A stretch of 16,572 nucleotides of DNA from Thiobacillus sp. (GTDB lineage Bacteria > Pseudomonadota > Gammaproteobacteria > Burkholderiales > Thiobacillaceae), in assembly GCA_024710445.1 (NCBI GenBank), contig JANJUT010000231.1:1-16572 (forward strand), written 5' to 3'. The notes beneath the pieces were generated by a model, which was given only the letters and a program-made list of their open reading frames with translations, was not told the origin of the DNA and searched no databases. Both the position numbers and the translations under genes were made by a program. Shown here piece by piece: positions 7,366 through 15,243 of the stretch (the first letter of the stretch is position 1; the number at the start of each line of letters is the position of its first letter).

Positions 7366-8760
7366 ATGATCCGATTTTTTCGACATTACATTCCGTTAAA
7401 TCTGCTGCTGTTGCTGTTTACCGAGGCGTTGATCCTCGGTGGCGCCATCTATGCCGGCGTCAACGCACGCTTTCTCGAAGGTGGCGCCATCCCCGGCAGC
7501 CTCCAACCCATACTGCCCAAAGCGCTGACTTTCGCTGCTGTCATGATGGGGCTGATGACCGCCAGCGGCCTGTACGACATGGAATGGCAAGGCGGTTTGC
7601 GGGCATTGCTGCAGCGCCTCGGACTGAGCTTCGGGCTTGGTCTGGTTGCGATGAGCGTGCTGTTTTATTTCTTCCCGGCCTTGCTGGTCGGCCGGGGGGC
7701 CTTCCTGCTGTCGTTTGGCCTTGCATTGCTTGGGATATTGTTCAGCCGCACCTTGTTTGTCCGCTGGACGCGAGTCGGGGCCTTCAAAACCCGTGCGCTG
7801 GTAGTCGGTACCGGTAGCCGCGCCGCCCACATTGAAGCGCTGCTGTCCAAGCGCAGCCATACCAGCAATACGCAGGTAGTTGGCTACTTACCCATGGGGG
7901 GAAGCCATCATTTCGTCGATCATGCCCGGATTCTCGACACCCGGGAGCCCCTGCCCGAGCTCATCAGACGCCTGCAGGTCAGCGAAATCATACTGGCCGT
8001 TCGCGACCGCAGAAGCGGCGGCATGCCGGTCCAGGACCTGCTCAAATGCAAGCTGCACGGCGTTCGCATTCTGGAGCTTTCCAGTTTTTTCGAACGCGAA
8101 AACGGCCATTTGCAACTCGACTCCATGAACGCCAGCTGGATGATCCTGGCCGAAGGCTTTCACCAGGGCATCATGCGCGACACCATCAAACGCCTGTTTG
8201 ACCTGCTGGTCAGCGCCGCCATGCTGGTGGTCACGCTGCCGATCATGGCGCTGACGGCGCTACTCATCAAGCTGGAAAGCCGGGGGCCGGTGTTGTACCG
8301 CCAGGAGCGCGTCGGCCAGGGATGCCGCAGCTTCACCATCCTCAAATTTCGCAGCATGTGCGTGGATGCCGAAAAAGATGGCAAACCCCGCTGGGCACGA
8401 CAAAACGACAGCAGGATCACGCTCACCGGGCGCTTCATCCGCCGCACCCGAATCGACGAACTACCCCAGATTTTCAACGTCTTCTTCGGCGACATGAGCT
8501 TTGTCGGTCCCCGCCCCGAACGCCCTTATTTTGTGCAGGACTTGACCCAGAAGATCCCGTACTACGGCGTGCGCCATACCGTTAAACCCGGTATCACCGG
8601 CTGGGCGCAAGTGCGCTATCCATATGGCGCTACCGACGAAGATGCCATGCAGAAACTGCAGTACGATCTTTACTATGTCAAAAACCACAGTTTGTTTCTC
8701 GATCTCATGATCCTGTTCCAAACGGCTCAGGTCATATTGTGGGGAAAGGGCGTGCGCTGA
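7366..8760 (+). CDS. PEP-CTERM/XrtA-associated polyprenyl-phosphate sugar transferase (TIGR03013 type)
   Basis: This is an initiating phosphoglycosyltransferase that would move a sugar-1-phosphate from a nucleotide sugar to undecaprenyl phosphate at the inner membrane, the first step of exopolysaccharide repeat-unit synthesis. The 464-residue product has four N-terminal transmembrane helices (about 9-29, 52-68, 86-108, 112-130). A Rossmann-like domain follows, beginning ALVVGTGSRA (144-153). The C-terminal bacterial sugar transferase domain (about 270-464) starts with KRLFDLLVSA and a membrane-inserted helix. It carries RQERVGQ, ILKFRSM, RRTRIDELPQ (catalytic Asp364-Glu365 dyad), GDMSFVGPRPERP and VKPGITGWAQV. 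The closest family is TIGR03013 (EpsB-like), consistent with the adjacent prsK/prsR; a generic WbaP/EpsE-type enzyme is the alternative. There is no strong Shine-Dalgarno site. prsK follows after 22 bp. Confidence 0.9.
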   Translation: MIRFFRHYIPLNLLLLLFTEALILGGAIYAGVNARFLEGGAIPGSLQPILPKALTFAAVMMGLMTASGLYDMEWQGGLRALLQRLGLSFGLGLVAMSVLFYFFPALLVGRGAFLLSFGLALLGILFSRTLFVRWTRVGAFKTRALVVGTGSRAAHIEALLSKRSHTSNTQVVGYLPMGGSHHFVDHARILDTREPLPELIRRLQVSEIILAVRDRRSGGMPVQDLLKCKLHGVRILELSSFFERENGHLQLDSMNASWMILAEGFHQGIMRDTIKRLFDLLVSAAMLVVTLPIMALTALLIKLESRGPVLYRQERVGQGCRSFTILKFRSMCVDAEKDGKPRWARQNDSRITLTGRFIRRTRIDELPQIFNVFFGDMSFVGPRPERPYFVQDLTQKIPYYGVRHTVKPGITGWAQVRYPYGATDEDAMQKLQYDLYYVKNHSLFLDLMILFQTAQVILWGKGVR

Positions 8761-8768
8761 CCGCGCAC
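8752..8768 (+). other. GC-rich hairpin across the sugar transferase stop codon
   Basis: GTGCGC (8752-8757) and GCGCAC (8763-8768) form a perfect 6-bp stem with a 5-nt loop that contains the TGA stop codon. No T-run follows, so it is not a standard intrinsic terminator. It could modulate readthrough or mRNA stability between the transferase and prsK, or be a chance of GC-rich coding sequence. Confidence 0.3.
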
Positions 8769-8782
8769 ATTTGACGCCCAGC

Positions 8783-10867
8783 ATGCCCGACACCCTGCTC
8801 CTTCTGGCTGCTGTCGGATATGGCCTGGCCGCACTGGCCTATCTGGGCTTGTCGGGCCTGATCGTTGCCAGCTGGCGACGACGTCCGCAAGGACGACTGC
8901 TGGTCGTGGCCACCGGGCTGACAACTGTCTGGGCAACCCTGTCCGCACTCGCTGCATGGCAATTATTGCCGCCCCGCCTGGAACTGGCGGCCGAAGTCGC
9001 ACGTAATGGTGCGTGGCTAGCCCTCCTGCTCTATATCCTGCGGCTACGCATGCCGACTGGTGCCGCACTGCCCTCTCCCCTGCGCCTCATCACCGCGCTC
9101 AGCGGAATGCTCGTCACCGGACTGCTGCTTGCCAGCATCTACCCACTCATTGCACCGACCCAACCGGTGCTGGCCCGCTGGGTTGGCAATCTCGGACTGG
9201 TTATGATGACCGTACTCGGTCTGGTACTGGTCGAGCAGGTTTACCGCAGCACCCGTCCCGTAGACCGCTGGGCCATCAAGTTTCTTTGCCTCGGGCTCGG
9301 CGGGCTGTTCGTGTATGACTTTTATCTCTACGCCAACGCCACATTGTTTACGGCAATGGATGCCCAGGTCTGGGCCGCACGAGGCTATGTCGCAGCAATG
9401 GTGATGCCGTTGATTGCCGTATCCGCAGCCCGTAATCCTGAATGGTCGGCCCCAGTGGGCCTGTCACGCAGCATGGCCTTCCACACCACCAGCCTTCTGG
9501 GTGCCGGCATCTATCTGATATTGATGGCCAGCGCAGGCTATTACCTGCGCCTGTTTGGTGGCGAGTGGGGGGACGTGGTGCAAAGCGTCTTCATCTTCGC
9601 GGCCGCAATGGTGCTGATATTGGTGATGTTTTCCGGCACCCTGCGGGCACGCCTGCGGGTATTCCTCTCCAAGCATTTCTTCAGCTACCGTTACGACTAC
9701 CGTGAAGAATGGCTGAGCTTCACCCGCACCCTTACCGAGGGGCAGCCCGGCGAGCAATTATGCGAACGTGCCGTCGAGGCGCTGGCTGGCTTGCTTGAAA
9801 GCCCGGGCGGCGCGCTCTGGATGCGCGAAGGCAACACAAGCTACCAGCGTGCCAGCCACTGGAACTGGGCCGACATCCAGGGCGCCGAACCGGCCGATTC
9901 AGCATTCATCCAATGGCTATCCCACAAGGAATGGGTGGTGGACCTGGATGAAATGAAAACCCGCAACGACCTGTATGGCAACCTTGAAGCACCTGCGTGG
10001 ATACAACAAGCCAACGACGCCTGGCTGGTGGTCCCGCTCATGTTGCATGATGAACTACTGGGCTTTGTGGTGCTGAAGCATTCCCTGGGCAACGTCAGTT
10101 TCAACTGGGAAGTCAGCGACCTGCTCAAGGTGGCGGCGCGGCAGGCGGCGGCACACCTGGCACAGATGCGCGCGTCCAACCAGCTTATCGTGGCACGTCA
10201 GTTTGAATCATTCAATCGCACCACGACCTTCGTCATCCACGATCTGAAAAATCTCATCGCCCAGCTTTCCCTGCTGCTCGCCAATGCCGAGAAACACAAA
10301 CACAACCCCGAGTTTCAGGCCGATATGCTTGAAACGGTCGAAAATGCGGTCACACGCATGAACAAGGTGCTGGCACAATTGCGGCGCAGCAACGACGAGA
10401 CACGCACCCAGTCGCTGGCATTGTCGGATATCCTGAACGAAGTCGTGGCCAGCAAACGGGCATTCAAACTAAGACCCACGCTGGAATTACCCCCTCCGCA
10501 TTTGTATGTGCGCGCAGAACGCGAACGACTGACCCGCGCCATCGGTCACTTGCTGCAAAATGCACTGGAAGCAACGCCCCCAACAGGCCACGTCACCCTG
10601 CGCGCATTCGAGGAATCCGGGCAGGCCATCATTGAAATCAGCGACAGCGGCATGGGAATGGACGACGACTTTATTCGCACCCGGCTATTCCAGCCGTTTG
10701 ATTCAACCAAAGGCGCAGGCATGGGAATCGGGGCTTACGAATGCCGTGAGACATTGCGTGCCCTGGGTGGCACAATCGAAGTGAAAAGTACCGTTGGCAG
10801 GGGCACCCTCTTCCGCCTGAGCCTGCCGGTAAACAATAATGCACCTATTGGAGGGGACGCCGCATGA
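8783..10867 (+). CDS. prsK: PEP-CTERM/XrtA system sensor histidine kinase PrsK
   Basis: PrsK is the membrane sensor kinase thought to phosphorylate PrsR. From ATG 8783 the product is 694 residues. The first 285 contain about nine hydrophobic helices, an unusually large membrane sensor. A GAF-like domain follows (about 320-465: LCERAVEALAGLLESPGGAL ... WLVVPLMLHDELLGFVVLK). The dimerisation/phosphoacceptor helix contains FVIHDLKNLIAQLSLL with His486. The HATPase domain shows the N-box LLQNALEATPP (Asn593), G1 ISDSGMGM (619-626), the F-region FQPFDSTK and G2 GAGMGIG (644-650). All kinase motifs are intact. A TTG at 8771 is in frame but has no better ribosome-binding site, so the ATG is preferred. 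The stop overlaps prsR (ATGA). The combination of many N-terminal helices, GAF and HDLKN matches the TIGR02916 family. Confidence 0.92.
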   Translation: MPDTLLLLAAVGYGLAALAYLGLSGLIVASWRRRPQGRLLVVATGLTTVWATLSALAAWQLLPPRLELAAEVARNGAWLALLLYILRLRMPTGAALPSPLRLITALSGMLVTGLLLASIYPLIAPTQPVLARWVGNLGLVMMTVLGLVLVEQVYRSTRPVDRWAIKFLCLGLGGLFVYDFYLYANATLFTAMDAQVWAARGYVAAMVMPLIAVSAARNPEWSAPVGLSRSMAFHTTSLLGAGIYLILMASAGYYLRLFGGEWGDVVQSVFIFAAAMVLILVMFSGTLRARLRVFLSKHFFSYRYDYREEWLSFTRTLTEGQPGEQLCERAVEALAGLLESPGGALWMREGNTSYQRASHWNWADIQGAEPADSAFIQWLSHKEWVVDLDEMKTRNDLYGNLEAPAWIQQANDAWLVVPLMLHDELLGFVVLKHSLGNVSFNWEVSDLLKVAARQAAAHLAQMRASNQLIVARQFESFNRTTTFVIHDLKNLIAQLSLLLANAEKHKHNPEFQADMLETVENAVTRMNKVLAQLRRSNDETRTQSLALSDILNEVVASKRAFKLRPTLELPPPHLYVRAERERLTRAIGHLLQNALEATPPTGHVTLRAFEESGQAIIEISDSGMGMDDDFIRTRLFQPFDSTKGAGMGIGAYECRETLRALGGTIEVKSTVGRGTLFRLSLPVNNNAPIGGDAA

Positions 10868-12216
10868 GCGACGCCAAACAAAAAATACTGCTGGTGGAAG
10901 ACGACCCGGGACTGCAAAAGCAGCTGAAGTGGAGCCTGAGCGATTATGAGCTTCTGACCGCGGCCGATCAGGACAGTGCCATCACGCATCTGCGCCGCCA
11001 TGAGCCACCGGTGGTCCTGCTTGATCTGGGCTTGCCGCCCGATCCCGATGGCGCCACCGAAGGCCTGGCCACCCTGCAACAGATATTGTCGCTTGCCCCT
11101 GCGACCAAGGTCATCGTCGTCACCGGCAACCTCGATCGCGCCAATGCGGTACAGGCCATTCATCTCGGTGCCTATGATTTTTTCCAGAAACCCTTTGATC
11201 CGGATGTGCTGGCCCTGATGATTGCGCGTGCGCTGCACGTGCATACGCTTGAACTGGAAAATCGCATGCTGGCCGCCAAACAGCGTGATTCCTCGCTAAA
11301 GGGCCTGATCACCAGCAGCGAGCCCATGCTCAAGATCTGCCGCACGGTAGAAAAAGTGGCGCCAGCGAATGTCACCGTTTTGCTGCTGGGCGAATCCGGT
11401 ACCGGTAAAGAAGTGCTGGCGCGCGGGGTCCATGAATTGTCGCCACGTGCAGACAGGAAATTTGTTGCCATCAACTGCGCAGCCATCCCTGACACGCTGC
11501 TGGAATCTGAACTGTTTGGTTATGAAAAAGGCGCATTCACCGGCGCGGCCAAGCAAACCATTGGCCGCATCGAATACGCCAACGAAGGCACCCTGTTTCT
11601 GGACGAGATCGGCGACCTGCCGATGCCGCTGCAAGCCAAGCTGCTGCGCTTTTTGCAGGAACGCGTCATCGAGCGCCTGGGCGGGCGCGGCGAAATCCCG
11701 GTTGATGTGCGCGTCGTCTGCGCAACCCACCGGGATCTCGCCACCATGATCCGTGAAGGCAGTTTCCGCGAGGACCTGTATTACCGGCTGTCCGAAATCT
11801 CGATCATGATCCCGCCCTTGCGTGAGCGGCCTGGCGATGCGGTATTGCTGGCTCAGGCATTTCTTGAACGCAATGCCAGCGAAATGGGGCGCAGCATACG
11901 AGGCTTCACCGCCGATGCCATCGGCGCACTGGAATCCCATGCCTGGCCCGGCAACGTGCGTGAAATGGAAAACCTGATCAAGCGCGCCACCATCATGGCT
12001 GAAGGCAATCAAATCACCGCGGCGGATCTTGGCCTCCAGCCCGGCCACATTGAACCTCAGCCGATCAACCTGCGACAGGCACGGGAAAATGCTGAACGCC
12101 AGGCTGTCACCCGCGCACTGGCACAAACCGACGGCAGCATCGCGCAGGCCGCCGAGTTGCTTGGCATCACTCGTCCGACTCTATATGACCTGATGGCAAA
12201 AATCGGGATCAAATAA
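10864..12216 (+). CDS. prsR: PEP-CTERM-box sigma-54-dependent response regulator PrsR
   Basis: PrsR is an NtrC/AtoC-like enhancer-binding protein that, when phosphorylated, remodels RpoN-RNA polymerase at PEP-CTERM and exopolysaccharide promoters. The 450-residue product has three domains. The receiver (1-120) has Asp13/Asp14, phosphoacceptor Asp54, Thr87 and Lys109. The AAA+ sigma-54 interaction domain (about 148-380) has Walker A GESGTGKE (176-183), the GAFTGA sigma-54 contact loop (223-228), Walker B GTLFLDEIGD (242-251), and a later LRERPGDAVLLAQAFL segment. The Fis-type helix-turn-helix occupies about 403-450 (SIAQAAELLGITRPTLYDLM). Every key residue is present. A GGAGGGG ribosome-binding site lies within the prsK tail and the start overlaps its stop. 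It matches the TIGR02915 family by architecture and by partnership with PrsK. Confidence 0.94.
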   Translation: MSDAKQKILLVEDDPGLQKQLKWSLSDYELLTAADQDSAITHLRRHEPPVVLLDLGLPPDPDGATEGLATLQQILSLAPATKVIVVTGNLDRANAVQAIHLGAYDFFQKPFDPDVLALMIARALHVHTLELENRMLAAKQRDSSLKGLITSSEPMLKICRTVEKVAPANVTVLLLGESGTGKEVLARGVHELSPRADRKFVAINCAAIPDTLLESELFGYEKGAFTGAAKQTIGRIEYANEGTLFLDEIGDLPMPLQAKLLRFLQERVIERLGGRGEIPVDVRVVCATHRDLATMIREGSFREDLYYRLSEISIMIPPLRERPGDAVLLAQAFLERNASEMGRSIRGFTADAIGALESHAWPGNVREMENLIKRATIMAEGNQITAADLGLQPGHIEPQPINLRQARENAERQAVTRALAQTDGSIAQAAELLGITRPTLYDLMAKIGIK

Positions 12217-12250
12217 ACCGTTTCTTTTTTAACTGCTTGCACAAACCCAC

Positions 12251-12255
12251 TGGAG
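12251..12255 (+). promoter_or_regulatory. Ribosome-binding site of the first prsT gene
   Basis: TGGAG lies 5 nt before ATG 12261. It supports this ATG over the upstream in-frame TTG at 12237, which would spoil the lipoprotein signal peptide. Confidence 0.65.
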
Positions 12256-12260
12256 TTCAT

Positions 12261-15044
12261 ATGCTTTCCTCCGCCCTCCCGCTCCAACGACTTCTGGCCC
12301 TGTTACTGGGCACCTGCTTGTTAACTGCTTGTGGCGGAGAAGATAGCGCAACACTGGTAACGGATGCCAAAGCCAAGCTGGCCGCAGGTGACTACAAGGC
12401 GGCGATGATCCAGCTCAAGAATGCCGTGGCTGAAGATGACAAGAATGCCGACGCGCGCTTTGAGCTGGGGAAGCTCTACTTCGCCCAGCTCGATCTGGCC
12501 AGCGCCGAAAAAGAATTTCGTCGTGCCCGCGAAGCGGGGCTACCTGCAAGCACCGTCAATCCCATGATCGCTCGCGCCCTGCTTGGGCAACGTGAATACC
12601 AACGCGTACTGGATGAACTGCCGGCCCCGACGGACAACACGCCTGACTCCGTCACGCTGCAAGCCCTGCGTGCCGCAGCCGCACTCGGCCTGGGACAAAC
12701 CGAAGAAGCGCGCAAAGCTCTGCAACATGCATCGCAATCCGCATCCGACAATATTGACGTCCATCTGGCGCTGGCCCAATTAGCTTTGGCTGACCGAGAT
12801 GCCGCACAAGCCATGCAGCATCTCGAACAGGCCTTGAAAATCGACCCCGGACATATCGAGAGCCTGTCGCTAAAAGGCGATTTGCTTCGCGTTACGGGAA
12901 AACCCGATGAGGCAACCCTGATCTATCGTGAAATCACCAGGATCAATCCCAGGCAAATCAATGCCCGGCTTGCATTGGCCAATATCAACATTGCCGGCAA
13001 CAAACTGGACGATGCTCGAATGGAAGTCGATGCCGCATTGAAAGTCATGCCAAACAACCTTCAAGCCCGCTATACCCAGGCATTGATCAGTTTCCAGGAA
13101 AAGAAAACCGAACACGCACGTGATCAACTGGCAACCGTTTTGAAATCCGCCCCGGAATTTCTCCCCGCACTGATGCTGGGTGGCTCCATCGAATACATGC
13201 TCGGCAATCTGCAAATGGCCGAGACCTACTTGAACAAAGTCGCCAAGGTGGCGCCAAACAACCTGAATGCCTTGCGCCTGCTCGCCGCCACCCAGCTTCG
13301 TTTGGGTCGGTCGGACGACGCTGCACGCACACTCGCGCCCGCACTTAGAGCAACCAATCAGGATGCAGGTGTGCTGCTCGTCGCAGGTGAAATCGCACTA
13401 GCCGGAAAAGATTATTCCAAAGCCGCTGAATTTTTCGAGCAGGCCGCCAAATTGAATCCGGACAGCGCGGCCATCCGTACCGAGCTCGGTTTTTCCCGAC
13501 TCGCCCAGGGCGACAGTCGCGCCATGGATGATCTGAAAACGGCCTCCGGAATGGATGGGGCCAGCAACCGGGCCGACACCTTCATCATTCTCAAGCAGTT
13601 GGAAAGCAAGCAATACGATGCAGCCCTGGCCAGCATCGCTGCACTGGAAAAGAAGCAGCCCGCCAACCCCCTCACCTGGAACTACCGGGCGGCGGCTTAT
13701 CTGGGTAAACAGGACATCCAGCGCGCACGTGACAGCTTCAGCCAGGCACTCAAGCTTGATCCTGCCTTCTTCCCGGCTGCAGCCAATCTGGCGCAACTCG
13801 ATCTGAAAGCCAATCAGCCTGCTGCGGCACGTCAGCGCTTTGAGGGCATTCTCAAGGCCGACCCCAAACATCTCAACGCCATGCTGGCAATGGCTGACCT
13901 GAGCCTGCGCAACAAGGATGAAAAAGCCTATGCAAGCTGGCTGGAAAAAGCAGCCACCACTCATCCCCAAGCCATGCAGCCACGTGCTGCGCTGGCGCGC
14001 TATTTGCTGGCCAAGGGCGACAAGAACAAGGCACTCGCAGCGGCAAGAGAAGCTGTCAACGTCCAGCCAGACAATCCTGTTGCCCTCGATTTGCTGGGTG
14101 CCACCCAGCTGGCGCTGGGAGACACGCCCAACGCACTCGGCACCTACCGCAAACTGGTTGAGCGCCAGCCTGGTCAGGCAGCTTCGTTGACCAAGCTCGC
14201 GACGGCACAGATCGTGAGCAAAGACTGGACAGGTGCCCGCCAAAGTCTGCAGAGCGCACTTCGCATTCAGCCGGATTTTCTGGAAGCCCAAATGATGCTT
14301 GGCGGCGTGGAAATACAAAGCTCACGTTTTGACGACGCCCAAAAGCTCGCCAGGCAAATACAGTCGCAACAACCTGACAATCCAGCGGGTTTCATTCTCG
14401 AGGGCGACACCGCGTTCACGCGCAAGGACTTCCCCGCCGCCCTGGCTGCATTTGAACGTGCCAGCAAACTCGAGCCCACCAGTGCCGTACTGGTCCGCCA
14501 GTTGCATGTTTTCAATGCGCTCCAGCGTTCAGAGGAAGGTGAAAAGCGTCTGGCCACCTGGCTGGCCGCCCACCCGCAGGACGCAGGCACCCGCGCCACG
14601 CTTGCCGAGAACCAGATCAAACACAAGCGCTACAAAGCCGCAGCCGAACAGTATTTGATTTTGAACGCGAGCCACCCAAACAACCTGCTTGTTCTCAATA
14701 ATCTTGCATGGGCGCTACATGAAGCCCGCGACAAGCGCGCACTCGGATTTGCCGAGCAGGCACTTAAACTCAAGCCAGACAGCGCCGCCGCACTGGACAC
14801 GCTGGGCTGGATTCTGGTCCAGCAAAACCAGATTGCACGCGGGATCACATTGCTGCAGCAGGCTTTAACCAAAGCACCCGACATGGCGGAAATCCAGTTT
14901 CACCTGGCTTCGGCTTTCTTTCAGTCAGGCGACCGCACGCGTGCCCAGCGAGAGCTTGAAAGACTCCTGTCCAGCGGAATTGCTTTCCCGCAAGAACACG
15001 AGGCCAGGGCCTTGCTCAAACAACTCCAGGAGAAAAAGGGCTAG
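12261..15044 (+). CDS. prsT: PEP-CTERM/XrtA system TPR-repeat lipoprotein PrsT
   Basis: This is a large periplasm-facing lipoprotein that accompanies exosortase XrtA/exopolysaccharide systems; its biochemical role is not established, though TPR arrays usually scaffold protein complexes. From ATG 12261 it has 927 residues. The signal is LLALLLGTCLLTAC with lipidated Cys24 followed by Gly-Gly-Glu-Asp. The rest is an almost continuous solenoid of roughly two dozen TPR-like units, e.g. GDYKAAMIQLKNAVAEDDKN, AAEFFEQAAKLNPDSAAIRT, ARDSFSQALKLDPAFFPAAA and ALGFAEQALKLKPDSAAALD. Length fits the TIGR02917 family (around 900). It begins 44 bp after prsR with a TGGAG ribosome-binding site and no clear terminator between them, so it is probably co-transcribed. 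It is homologous to the next gene along at least its N-terminal half. Confidence 0.92.
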   Translation: MLSSALPLQRLLALLLGTCLLTACGGEDSATLVTDAKAKLAAGDYKAAMIQLKNAVAEDDKNADARFELGKLYFAQLDLASAEKEFRRAREAGLPASTVNPMIARALLGQREYQRVLDELPAPTDNTPDSVTLQALRAAAALGLGQTEEARKALQHASQSASDNIDVHLALAQLALADRDAAQAMQHLEQALKIDPGHIESLSLKGDLLRVTGKPDEATLIYREITRINPRQINARLALANINIAGNKLDDARMEVDAALKVMPNNLQARYTQALISFQEKKTEHARDQLATVLKSAPEFLPALMLGGSIEYMLGNLQMAETYLNKVAKVAPNNLNALRLLAATQLRLGRSDDAARTLAPALRATNQDAGVLLVAGEIALAGKDYSKAAEFFEQAAKLNPDSAAIRTELGFSRLAQGDSRAMDDLKTASGMDGASNRADTFIILKQLESKQYDAALASIAALEKKQPANPLTWNYRAAAYLGKQDIQRARDSFSQALKLDPAFFPAAANLAQLDLKANQPAAARQRFEGILKADPKHLNAMLAMADLSLRNKDEKAYASWLEKAATTHPQAMQPRAALARYLLAKGDKNKALAAAREAVNVQPDNPVALDLLGATQLALGDTPNALGTYRKLVERQPGQAASLTKLATAQIVSKDWTGARQSLQSALRIQPDFLEAQMMLGGVEIQSSRFDDAQKLARQIQSQQPDNPAGFILEGDTAFTRKDFPAALAAFERASKLEPTSAVLVRQLHVFNALQRSEEGEKRLATWLAAHPQDAGTRATLAENQIKHKRYKAAAEQYLILNASHPNNLLVLNNLAWALHEARDKRALGFAEQALKLKPDSAAALDTLGWILVQQNQIARGITLLQQALTKAPDMAEIQFHLASAFFQSGDRTRAQRELERLLSSGIAFPQEHEARALLKQLQEKKG

Positions 15045-15243
15045 GGAACAGCAGCGTAGAATAGCTTTGGCAATTGTCGACATCAGGGGCTCTGGTCAAG
15101 GATGACCACCAAATCCATGACACCCGCCTTTTGCTGAACCAGCCTGATTTTCGGATTGTCGTAGGGCTATCCTGCCCATGTTTTGATGATCCGCGTCGAA
15201 CACAATATGTCGTTTCTTGCCCCGTTTAAGTGGAGTACGCCCC
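15045..15243 (+). other. 199-bp intergenic gap between the two prsT genes
   Basis: No gene is seen here. It holds a perfect 6-bp inverted repeat TGGTCA-AGGA-TGACCA (15093-15108) with no T-run. No GG-N10-GC sigma-54 site and no convincing -35/-10 pair could be found. Near its right end AAGTGGAG (15228-15235) is the ribosome-binding site of the next gene. The length, unlike the tight packing upstream, suggests separate transcription of the second prsT copy or a processing point. Confidence 0.5.

Noticed and set aside
11296..12126. 276-codon open frame antisense to prsR
   Set aside because: Lies wholly inside the AAA+ domain coding sequence, whose motifs are all intact; no recognisable protein.
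12195..12210. TGGCAAAAATCGGGAT near the prsR end as a sigma-54 promoter for prsT
   Set aside because: The -24 half matches but the -12 GC is absent at the required 10-bp spacing.
12226..12235. T-rich run after prsR as an intrinsic terminator
   Set aside because: No GC-rich inverted repeat precedes the T-run, so there is no hairpin to support termination.
13398..14318. 306-codon open frame antisense to prsT
   Set aside because: Shadow of the TPR gene in a GC-rich sequence; Cys-rich, unrecognisable product and fully covered by a well-supported gene.
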